In this document: positions 26,407-32,884 of the stretch, in pieces
Layout: each line of letters starts with the position of its first letter
Numbering within the stretch: position 1 is the stretch's first letter
Assembly (NCBI RefSeq): GCF_000813745.1
Contig: NZ_JWLC01000014.1
Span: 62,001-126,000 of the forward strand
Source of the DNA: Leisingera sp. ANG-M1
GTDB taxonomy: Bacteria; Pseudomonadota; Alphaproteobacteria; Rhodobacterales; Rhodobacteraceae
Direction: 5' to 3'
Length of the DNA: 64,000 bases
Program-made: the position numbers and the translations under genes
The notes under the pieces: generated by a model
Databases searched by the model: none
The model's input: only the letters and a program-made list of their open reading frames with translations
Told to the model about the DNA's origin: nothing

Positions 26407-27168
26407 ATGTTCCAGACAGCCGGAAACAAGCCCGCCGGAGAAGCAGAGCTTCTCCGGGACCGGGAGCTGGCCGCCAAGGCGGAGGCGCTCAATGCGCGCT
26501 TCCGCCACCATTCGGCCACCTCGGTGATGGAGGGCGCATTGCGGGACGCGGGCCACATTGCCCTGGTCTCCTCTTTCGGCGCGGAATCCGTGGTGCTCTT
26601 GCATATGGCCGCGATCATCGATCCGATGACCCCGGTTGTGTTCGTGGACACCGAGCTGTTGTTTACTGAGACGCTGATCTATCAGCAGGAAGTGAGCGAA
26701 CGCCTGGGCCTGCGCAATGTGCGCATCATCCGCGCCGACGACATCGCCGAAAAGGACCCCTACGGGGCCCTCAAGTTCAGCGACAAGGACGCCTGCTGCA
26801 CCCTGCGCAAGACGGTGCCGCTGCAGAAAGCGCTGGCGAATTACGATGGCTGGATCACCGGCCGCAAGCGGTTCCAGTCCGGCACCCGCGCCGCGCTCGA
26901 GTTCTTTGAGGTCGAGGAAGGCACCGGGCGGCTGAAGATCAACCCGCTGGCCCATTGGGCGCCGGAAGACGTGCGCGCCTATATGGACGAAAACCGCCTG
27001 CCCCGCCATCCGCTGGTGGCTAAGGGCTATCCCTCGATCGGCTGCGCGCCCTGCACCAGCCCGGTCAAGGAAGGCGAAGACCCGCGCGCCGGCCGGTGGC
27101 GCGGGGAGAACAAGGAAGAATGCGGCATCCACGTGGTGGACGGCCAGTTTGTGCGCACAGGAGCGTGA
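26407..27168 (+). CDS. cysH: Phosphoadenylyl/adenylyl-sulfate reductase
   Basis: Reduces APS or PAPS to sulfite. 253 aa, starting 4 bases past cysI. The nucleotide-binding SSFGAESVVLLH and the catalytic tail ECGIH are present. Two cysteine pairs, DACCTLRK and GCAPC, are the [4Fe-4S] ligands that mark the APS-using (assimilatory) class; pure PAPS enzymes such as that of E. coli lack them. The sulfurylase is not in the window. Confidence 0.93.
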   Translation: MFQTAGNKPAGEAELLRDRELAAKAEALNARFRHHSATSVMEGALRDAGHIALVSSFGAESVVLLHMAAIIDPMTPVVFVDTELLFTETLIYQQEVSERLGLRNVRIIRADDIAEKDPYGALKFSDKDACCTLRKTVPLQKALANYDGWITGRKRFQSGTRAALEFFEVEEGTGRLKINPLAHWAPEDVRAYMDENRLPRHPLVAKGYPSIGCAPCTSPVKEGEDPRAGRWRGENKEECGIHVVDGQFVRTGA

Positions 27169-27173
27169 GTAAG

Positions 27174-27575
27174 ATGACTGTAATTGTGACCGACACCGGA
27201 TTTGCCCAGGACGACTGGGAAGGCGGCTTTGAAGGCAGCAATGTGCTTGAGCTTGCCTCGGATGCCAACCTGGCCGAGGACGCCGCCGACCTGAGCGGTG
27301 TTGAGCTGGTCCGCATCAGCTTCCCCAGCTTTGCCGATGGCCGCGGCTTCACCCTGGCCCGCCAGCTTCGGCTGAAAGGCTATGAGGGCCGCCTGCGCGC
27401 CTTTGGCCATGTGATCGCCGACCAGTACGCCATGGCCCGCCGCTCGGGCTTTGACGAGGTGGAACTGACTGACGAGCTGGCCGCCCGCCAGCCCGAAGAC
27501 CAATGGCTTGCCCGTGCCAACTGGCAGGACCACAGCTACCAGGCCCGCCTGCGCGGCAGCACCGCTGCCCGCTAA
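27174..27575 (+). CDS. DUF934 protein of the sulfur operon
   Basis: 133 aa, last gene of the operon. DUF934 features are seen: LVRISFPSFADGRGFTLAR-like core, LRAFGHVIADQYAMARRSGFDEVEL. The family is tied to cysI/cysH in proteobacteria, with no proven activity. The ATG has only a short purine stretch upstream, 5 bases after the cysH stop. A stem-loop follows. Confidence 0.83.
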   Translation: MTVIVTDTGFAQDDWEGGFEGSNVLELASDANLAEDAADLSGVELVRISFPSFADGRGFTLARQLRLKGYEGRLRAFGHVIADQYAMARRSGFDEVELTDELAARQPEDQWLARANWQDHSYQARLRGSTAAR

Positions 27576-27610
27576 GCCAGCCCCCTGGACCCCGGGGATA
27601 CCCATTATGC

Positions 27611-27647
27611 AAACCGGTCCCGTTTCATAAAAACGCGGGGCCGGTTT
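27611..27647 (+). terminator. Stem-loop after the sulfur operon
   Basis: A 12-bp stem with one G-U pair (27611-27622 with 27636-27647) and a 13-base loop, starting AAACCGG and ending CCGGTTT. No clear T-run; probable terminator. Confidence 0.5.
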
Positions 27648-27722
27648 CATAAAACAAGGGTTTTCCTGACCTGGATCAACGATTAATCAGAGGTGCCGGC
27701 TACTCCTCCGGCAGTGCAAGTG

Positions 27723-28589
27723 ATGAATGAGATGACCGCCGTGACCGACACCGCTACCCAGCCCGCACCGGAAAAGGCCAAACCGGCCCTGCCCGACGCC
27801 CAGACCGTGACTTCGGTCAAACATTGGACCGACAAGCTGTTCTCCTTCCGGGTGACCCGTCCGGCCTCCCTGCGCTTCCGCTCGGGCGAGTTCGTGATGA
27901 TCGGCCTGATGAACGACCCGGATCCCAAGACCGGCAAGGTCAAGCCGCTGCTGCGCGCCTATTCCATCGCCTCCCCGGCCTGGGACGAGGAAATGGAATT
28001 CTACTCGATCAAGGTCGAAGACGGCCCGCTGACCTCGCGCCTGCAGCACATCCAGCCGGGTGACGAGATCATCCTGCGCCCGAAACCCGTTGGCACCCTG
28101 GTGCATGACGCGCTGCTGCCCGGCAAGCGGATCTGGTTTTTTGCCACCGGCACCGGCTTTGCACCGTTCGCATCGCTGCTGCGCGAGCCGCAGACCTATG
28201 AGGACTACGATGAGGTCATCATCACCCACACCTGCCGCACCGTGGGCGAACTGCAGTATGGCAAGGAGCTGATCGAAAGCCTGAAGGACGACGAGCTGTT
28301 GAATGAGCTGATCGGCGAAGGCTTCTGGAAGAAGATCAAATACTACCCGACCACCACCCGCGAAGAGAGCCCCAAGATGGGCCGCATCACCGACCTGATG
28401 CGCTCGGGCGAGGCCTTTGCCGATCTCGGCGTGCCGCCGCTGAACCCGGACACCGACCGCGCGATGATCTGCGGCAACCTGGCCTTCAACCTGGAGCTCA
28501 AGGATCTGTTCGAGAACACCTACGGGCTGGAAGAAGGCGCCAATTCCAAACCGCTGCATTTTGTGGTGGAAAAAGCCTTCCTCGACTAA
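27723..28589 (+). CDS. fpr: Ferredoxin-NADP reductase
   Basis: FAD enzyme that moves electrons between NADPH and ferredoxin or flavodoxin. 288 aa. FAD motif RAYSIASP, NADP motif GTGTGFAPFASLLREP, and the C-terminal VEKAFLD typical of the bacterial subclass ending in an acidic extension. The start may be this ATG or the one three codons later; neither has a strong ribosome site. It directly follows the sulfur operon and could reduce the ferredoxin for sulfite reductase. A GATTAATC dyad lies about 40 bases upstream. Confidence 0.93.
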   Translation: MNEMTAVTDTATQPAPEKAKPALPDAQTVTSVKHWTDKLFSFRVTRPASLRFRSGEFVMIGLMNDPDPKTGKVKPLLRAYSIASPAWDEEMEFYSIKVEDGPLTSRLQHIQPGDEIILRPKPVGTLVHDALLPGKRIWFFATGTGFAPFASLLREPQTYEDYDEVIITHTCRTVGELQYGKELIESLKDDELLNELIGEGFWKKIKYYPTTTREESPKMGRITDLMRSGEAFADLGVPPLNPDTDRAMICGNLAFNLELKDLFENTYGLEEGANSKPLHFVVEKAFLD

Positions 28590-28615
28590 AAATCTACCGT
28601 GAATTTGAACTAAAG

Positions 28616-28645
28616 CGGGAGGTTTCGGCCTCCCGTTTATCTTTT
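28616..28645 (+). terminator. Terminator after fpr
   Basis: 7-bp stem CGGGAGG (28616-28622) and CCTCCCG (28629-28635), then TTTATCTTTT. Confidence 0.85.
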
Positions 28646-28698
28646 GTTGGGGATGATTCTGTATTCCGGTTGCAAGTATCCAGAATGGAGCAGCACCA

Positions 28699-29247
28699 AT
28701 GCAGAATGAAGTGGCCTCCGGGCAGCCGCCCGTTTTCTCCTCTGTCAGGACCGAGGCAGGCAAAGCGCGGGTCCGGGCAGCCGTCGCAGGTTTCCAGTCC
28801 CGCCCGGGCCAGGTTCAGCCCTCGATCCCCGAGAAGATTGCCGCCGTCAAAGCCCGCTATGATGCGCGCAGCATCACCCCGCAGGATATCGACCAGATGT
28901 TTGACGCGCTGGTCCAGGCCGGTCAGCCGGTGACTGCACCAATGCTGCTCTTGAACTCCATGGGCGAGAAATTCCGCGGCCATCTTGCCGGGATCACCGG
29001 CGGCGCCTTTGACGGTGCTAAGCCGGTTGACCTGCTGAGCGTTGCCCAGCTGCAAATCCAGCGCGCCCGCAAACAGGGCGGCAGCAGCGCCGGATGGGAA
29101 ACCTTCCTGGCTTTTCTGGCACCGCCTCAGCCGCATCCCCAGCCGAACGCTCTGGCGCAGCCGCAGCACCAGGCCCCTGCCAGCAGCCATACTGCCTTGG
29201 AACACGTGGCCCGGCTTGCACAGCAGGCGCAAGCCCGGCCGCATTGA
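28699..29247 (+). CDS. Conserved-looking protein of unknown function
   Basis: 182 aa with GGAGCAGCACC before the ATG. It has no signal peptide or membrane helix. The first 120 residues look folded (KIAAVKARYDARSITPQDIDQMFDALVQAG), then a Pro/Gln/His-rich tail (PPQPHPQPNALAQPQHQ) suggests a disordered C-terminus. I do not recognise the family. Convergent with the alanine-rich gene. Confidence 0.6.
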   Translation: MQNEVASGQPPVFSSVRTEAGKARVRAAVAGFQSRPGQVQPSIPEKIAAVKARYDARSITPQDIDQMFDALVQAGQPVTAPMLLLNSMGEKFRGHLAGITGGAFDGAKPVDLLSVAQLQIQRARKQGGSSAGWETFLAFLAPPQPHPQPNALAQPQHQAPASSHTALEHVARLAQQAQARPH

Positions 29248-29270
29248 CAGGCATCAGCCCTGAAAGAAAT

Positions 29271-29309
29271 GAGCCCGGCGCTGGTCCTTCCAGCTGCCGG
29301 GCTCTGTTT
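29271..29309. terminator. Bidirectional terminator
   Basis: 9-bp stem GAGCCCGGC (29271-29279) and GCCGGGCTC (29296-29304), then TGTTT, between convergent genes. Confidence 0.7.
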
Positions 29310-29326
29310 CGTTCCGCCAAGCCGGC

Positions 29327-29914
29327 TCAGTTGCTTCCGGCAGTGTTTTCTGTTGCGGCTTCACCGGACTGATCCAGCAGGCCTTCCAGGGAACCGCTGG
29401 CCCCCTCTACTGCATCAGAGGCCGCATCTGCGGCGCTTTCCTGCAGCGCATCAACTGTCTGCGCGGCGGAATCCACCGCGCCCTCAACAGCATTGCCGGC
29501 GGCCTCAGCCGCAGCCCCGGCGGTATCCTGAACCGCGTCAACTGCACCTTCAGCTGCTTCCGTTGCACCTTCTACAGCACCGGCAGCCGCTTCCGCTGCT
29601 CCCTCCACTGCGCCCTCGGCCGCTTCAGTAGCCGCATCGGCCGCGCCGTTCACAGCCTCCTGCGCAGCCTCCACGGCCGCACCTGCGGCCTCAGCACCGC
29701 TCTCTATGGCCTCTTCCACAGCCTCCGCCGCGTCTTCCACTGCCTGCCCGGCCGGAGCCGCGCTTTCTTCCGAAGTTTCCGGCGCAGTGCTGCTTTCTTC
29801 GCCTTCTGCCTGCGGCGCGTCAGGCGCGCCCTCCTGGCTGCCAGGGCTGTTGAGAAGGGCGTAGCCGCCCACCGCGGCCGCGCCCAGGGCGATCAGGATC
29901 AATAGCTGTTTCAT
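29327..29914 (-). CDS. Alanine/glutamate-rich repeat protein with N-terminal membrane helix
   Basis: 195 aa: MKQLLILIALGAAAVGGYALL is an uncleaved anchor or signal, then an acidic spacer (EGEESSTAPETSEES), then about 120 residues of Ala-rich heptad/11-mer units such as AAEAVEEAIESGAEAAGAAVEAA and EGAVEGAAEAAAGAVEGATEAAEGAV segments. Almost no aromatic or basic residues. The pattern resembles LEA-type or apolipoprotein-like amphipathic helices. Function unknown; periplasmic or membrane-associated is the best reading. Low-complexity composition means similarity searches will mislead. Confidence 0.65.
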   Translation of the reverse strand: MKQLLILIALGAAAVGGYALLNSPGSQEGAPDAPQAEGEESSTAPETSEESAAPAGQAVEDAAEAVEEAIESGAEAAGAAVEAAQEAVNGAADAATEAAEGAVEGAAEAAAGAVEGATEAAEGAVDAVQDTAGAAAEAAGNAVEGAVDSAAQTVDALQESAADAASDAVEGASGSLEGLLDQSGEAATENTAGSN

Positions 29915-30283
29915 AATGCATTCCTTCCATGTTCCGGCCCGTTCCCGGCCGGTCTGCGCCTCGAGGGCGCCTGGCTTGCCAAATGGCGCGGGTCCCGGCG
30001 CCTCTCAAGGGGGAAGTTTCCGGCCTCTGCGTCACGGGCGGCCGCCCGCCGCTGCCCACGGCCGCAACGGCGGAACCCCGCCTGAATTTTCGTCTTTTCA
30101 GTCTGTTGTGCCTGTCTCTGCTGTCCGCTCCACCGCCGCTTTTGCCGGTGTTTCCAACGGGAATTGCAACATGCGGCCTTGAAAAGCGCCTTTCCTGCCG
30201 CCATACCGCCCTTAAGCCTTGAATCACACGCGCGGGGACAGTAGCGTTCCCGCACTTTTTGCAATGACAGAAGGATCGCAGTC
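29915..30283. other. Divergent upstream region of the Ala-rich gene and infC
   Basis: 369 bases with no gene. It should hold the infC promoter; TTGAAA (about 30180) with a CATACC 17 bases on, and TTGAAT (about 30220), are weak candidates. GC-rich half near the Ala-rich gene, AT-richer towards infC. Nothing else stands out. Confidence 0.4.
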
Positions 30284-30286
30284 ATA
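30269..30286 (+). promoter_or_regulatory. infC ribosome site and ATA start
   Basis: AGAAGGA (30269-30275), eight bases, then ATA. The spacing is ideal for an ATA start and no ATG, GTG or TTG in frame gives a full N-domain. Confidence 0.8.
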
Positions 30287-30832
30287 GCCCGCAGACCTCA
30301 CAACGCGCCGCCGCAACGCGACACCGGCCCGCGCGTCAACGAAAAAATCCGCGCCCCCGAAATCCGCCTGATCGGCGCCGATGGCGAGAATGTGGGTGTT
30401 GTGCACCCCGCCAAAGCCATGGACATGGCGGCTGAGGCCGGATTGGATCTGGTTGAAATCTCGCCCAACGCCACCCCGCCGGTGTGCAAGATCATGGACT
30501 TCGGCAAGTTCAAATACGAACAGCAGAAGCGCGAGAGCGAAGCCCGCAAAAAGCAGAAGATCATCGAGGTCAAAGAGGTCAAGTTCCGTCCCAACACGGA
30601 CACCCATGACTACGAAGTGAAGATGCGCAACGTCTACAAGTTCCTCGAGAACGGCGACAAGGTGAAGGTCACCCTGCGCTTCCGGGGCCGTGAGATGGCG
30701 CACCAGAACTTGGGCCGCGAGCTGCTGGAGCGGGTTGCCGAAGACGTCAAGGAACTCGGCAAGATCGAGAACATGCCGAAGATGGAGGGCCGCCAGATGA
30801 TCATGATGATCGGCCCGATGGCCAAGAAATAG
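30284..30832 (+). CDS. infC: Translation initiation factor IF-3, with ATA start codon
   Basis: Binds the 30S subunit and proofreads initiator tRNA and start codons. The family's N-domain begins upstream of the first in-frame [28 protein letters not shown] is encoded from 30287. The codon just before is ATA, with AGAAGGA eight bases upstream, so the start is ATA at 30284, giving 182 aa. Non-AUG starts in infC allow IF-3 to repress its own synthesis. N-domain ([12 protein letters not shown]), linker ([17 protein letters not shown]) and C-domain ([13 protein letters not shown]) are complete. A strong terminator follows. Confidence 0.96.
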   Translation: MARRPHNAPPQRDTGPRVNEKIRAPEIRLIGADGENVGVVHPAKAMDMAAEAGLDLVEISPNATPPVCKIMDFGKFKYEQQKRESEARKKQKIIEVKEVKFRPNTDTHDYEVKMRNVYKFLENGDKVKVTLRFRGREMAHQNLGRELLERVAEDVKELGKIENMPKMEGRQMIMMIGPMAKK

Positions 30833-31326
30833 GCCCAGCCTCCATCGCCCGGAATTCCGCTCGCCAGGCCCAGCCTGGCGCACTCCGGAGCAAGGACACA
30901 GAAAGCCCTCGGCATAACGTGCCGGGGGCTGTTTTTTGACGGCCCCGCCGTCCTGAGCGGAGCTGTCAAAACGGGGTGCGAACGGAAATGGACCGTTCGA
31001 TTTTTATCCCCCGCCGGCGCCTCCGCCTGGCAGCCGCGGCCTCTGCATTTTCCGCTCCTGCAGATAGGGTCCGGGCACAGCCAATAGGCATTCTGTTGGT
31101 TTGTTTCGGTTCAGCCAGCCGCCTTCCCCTGGCAATGCTGGCGTTGGCCAGAGATCCGGATCCCAAGCCTCGCCTGCTGCCCCTCCGGTAAGCGCGGCCG
31201 CGGGATCCTGCGTGCAGGTTAGGCGTCAGCCCCTGGCGCGGCTTTTCTTCGGCCCGGGCCATTGCGGTTAGCGCTGCCTTAACGCCTGCCGGCTATCACT
31301 GGCTTGACCCGTTTCAAGGTAAGATC
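30833..31326. other. Intergenic region after infC
   Basis: 494 bases. It holds the infC terminator, a smaller inverted repeat (CCAGGC-CCA-GCCTGG, about 30865-30880) and short frames without convincing features. No RNA gene recognised. Confidence 0.4.
30904..30937 (+). terminator. infC terminator
   Basis: 11-bp stem with one G-U pair, AGCCCTCGGCA (30904-30914) and TGCCGGGGGCT (30920-30930), then GTTTTTTG. Confidence 0.92.
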
Positions 31327-31965
31327 ATGCAAAGTTTGACCGACGTTCAGAACACCGCCTTTATGGCCATCGGCCCCAGCCGCATCGCTGCGCTGTCGCT
31401 GCTGGCGCTGGTGCAGGATCAGGCCGACCCGGCCGCCAGCGGTCCCAAGGCGGTGCTGGATCTGTCGGTGCAGCGCATTACAGCCGCCTATAACATGCTC
31501 GACGGCGAATTAAACGGGCTGCTGGCAGACTGCGGCTACAGCCTGCCGGAGCCGCTTGCCGGCAAGCGCCAGGCTTGCCTTGATGCCCTGGGGCCGCTGC
31601 ACCGGGCGGTTTCTCAGCCTCAGGGCGGCACGCTGGAGCAGGTCCGGGCCATCCCCGGCCTGGCAGAGTTGTGCCTCTACCGGCTCGAACCGGAAATCTC
31701 CGCCTTTCTCAAGGACATGGTCCAGACCCTACGCGATGCGCAGCTCCAGCGCGAAGAGGACCGTGAACAGAGCATGAAGGCCACCATTGCATCCGCCGAG
31801 GGCGTTGGCCGCAACATCAAGTTCATCTCCTTCAACGCCTCGATTGAAGCCGCGCGGATTGGCGAGATGGGCAAGGGCTTTGCCGTCATTGCAACCGAGA
31901 TCCGCGAGCTGTCGGGCAAAACCCAGCACCTGCTGGAAGAGATTTCAGGCTATTTGAAGCACTAA
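31327..31965 (+). CDS. Minimal soluble MCP-like signalling protein
   Basis: 212 aa. Residues about 155-205 match the hairpin tip of methyl-accepting chemotaxis proteins (FISFNASIEAARIGEMGKGFAVIATEIREL), the part that contacts CheA and CheW. No membrane helix, HAMP domain or periplasmic domain. The long N-terminal half is helical with two or three cysteines (ADCGYS, QACLDAL, ELCLYR) and could be a sensor. It ends soon after the tip, so the return helix of the coiled coil is very short. Ribosome site AAGGTAAG. A cytosolic receptor or decoy is inferred. Confidence 0.75.
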   Translation: MQSLTDVQNTAFMAIGPSRIAALSLLALVQDQADPAASGPKAVLDLSVQRITAAYNMLDGELNGLLADCGYSLPEPLAGKRQACLDALGPLHRAVSQPQGGTLEQVRAIPGLAELCLYRLEPEISAFLKDMVQTLRDAQLQREEDREQSMKATIASAEGVGRNIKFISFNASIEAARIGEMGKGFAVIATEIRELSGKTQHLLEEISGYLKH

Positions 31966-31972
31966 GGCGCAA

Positions 31973-31996
31973 CAGGCACCGGACAGCCGGTGCCTG
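31973..31996. terminator. Bidirectional terminator between the MCP-like gene and the coxM-like gene
   Basis: 10-bp perfect stem CAGGCACCGG (31973-31982) and CCGGTGCCTG (31987-31996), ACAG loop, between convergent genes. Confidence 0.75.
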
Positions 31997-32018
31997 CCGG
32001 TTTCAAAGCACAGCAGGG

Positions 32019-32798
32019 TCAGGCCAGAGCCGCCACAGCACGCTTTGCCAGTACCGCAACCAGATGCGCGCGGTACTCTTTGGAGCCATGCAGATCGGCA
32101 ATCATGCTGCCCGCATCAACGCTGATCCCAGCCAGCGCATCCGGCGCGAAATTGGCGCTGAGCGCGGCTTCGGCTTCGCTCCAGCGGAAAACGCCCTCTT
32201 CCGAGGCGCCAGTCACCGCCACCCGCACCCCATCGGCATATTTCGCGACGAACACCCCCGCCAGCGCAAAGCGTGACGCGGGCTGTGCGAACTTCTGGTA
32301 ATTCGCGGCCTCAGGGATCTCGCAGCGCACCGAGGTGATGATCTCTCCTTCTTCCAGCGCCGTTTCAAACAGGCCCTGGAAGAAATCATCGCCCGCGATC
32401 TCTCGCGCATTGGTCACGATGGTGGACTTCAGAGCCAGCATCGCCGCCGGGTAATCCGCCGCTGGATCGTTGTTGGCCAGGCTGCCGCCCAGGGTACCGC
32501 GGTTCCGGACTGCCGGGTCACCGATATTTGCCGCCAGTGCCGCCAGCGGCGCGCAGGCATCGGCGGCCACCTCGGCATGGGTGGCGCCGCCGCCCATGGT
32601 CAGCACGCCGTCTGCGATGCTGACCCCTTTCATCTCGGCGATGCCCGCAAGGCTCACCAGTTTCGACGGCATCGCCAGCCGCTGTTTCAGCGTTGGGATC
32701 AGCGTCTGCCCGCCGCCCAGCGCCTGCGCATCCTCATCCGCCAGCGCCGCGACCGCTTCAGCTATGGTCGAGGGTTTCTCGAACTCGAATTCATACAT
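32019..32798 (-). CDS. Molybdenum hydroxylase FAD subunit (CoxM-like)
   Basis: 259 aa medium subunit of a xanthine dehydrogenase/CO-dehydrogenase-family enzyme. FAD motifs: ALGGGQTLIPTLKQRLA near residue 35 and GTLGGSLANNDPAADYPAA near 110. It passes electrons from the Fe-S subunit to a quinone or other acceptor. Third gene of the S-L-M order read on the minus strand; 86 bases separate it from the L gene, and this gap holds a dispersed GC-rich element. Confidence 0.9.
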   Translation of the reverse strand: MYEFEFEKPSTIAEAVAALADEDAQALGGGQTLIPTLKQRLAMPSKLVSLAGIAEMKGVSIADGVLTMGGGATHAEVAADACAPLAALAANIGDPAVRNRGTLGGSLANNDPAADYPAAMLALKSTIVTNAREIAGDDFFQGLFETALEEGEIITSVRCEIPEAANYQKFAQPASRFALAGVFVAKYADGVRVAVTGASEEGVFRWSEAEAALSANFAPDALAGISVDAGSMIADLHGSKEYRAHLVAVLAKRAVAALA

Positions 32799-32830
32799 CT
32801 TCGTTTCCTTTCCAAAGAGCTCTTAAGCTC

Positions 32831-32880
32831 TTCTTCTGGCTAGAAATATCCCGGGGGTGCGGGGGCAGAGCCCCCGCGAG
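32831..32880 (+). repeat. Dispersed intergenic element, copy 4
   Basis: TTCTTCTGGC, AGAAATATCCCGGGGG, then the hairpin GCGGGGG-CAGAG-CCCCCGC. Unusually, it sits inside an operon, between the L and M subunit genes. Confidence 0.6.
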
Positions 32881-32884
32881 CGCC

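Noticed and set aside
24606-26651. 681-codon frame opposite cysI
   Set aside because: Runs across three real genes on the other strand and shows no family motif; antisense shadow.
30976-31191. Short Arg/Ala-rich frame after the infC terminator
   Set aside because: No ribosome site, no recognisable pattern, and it runs out in an unstructured gap.
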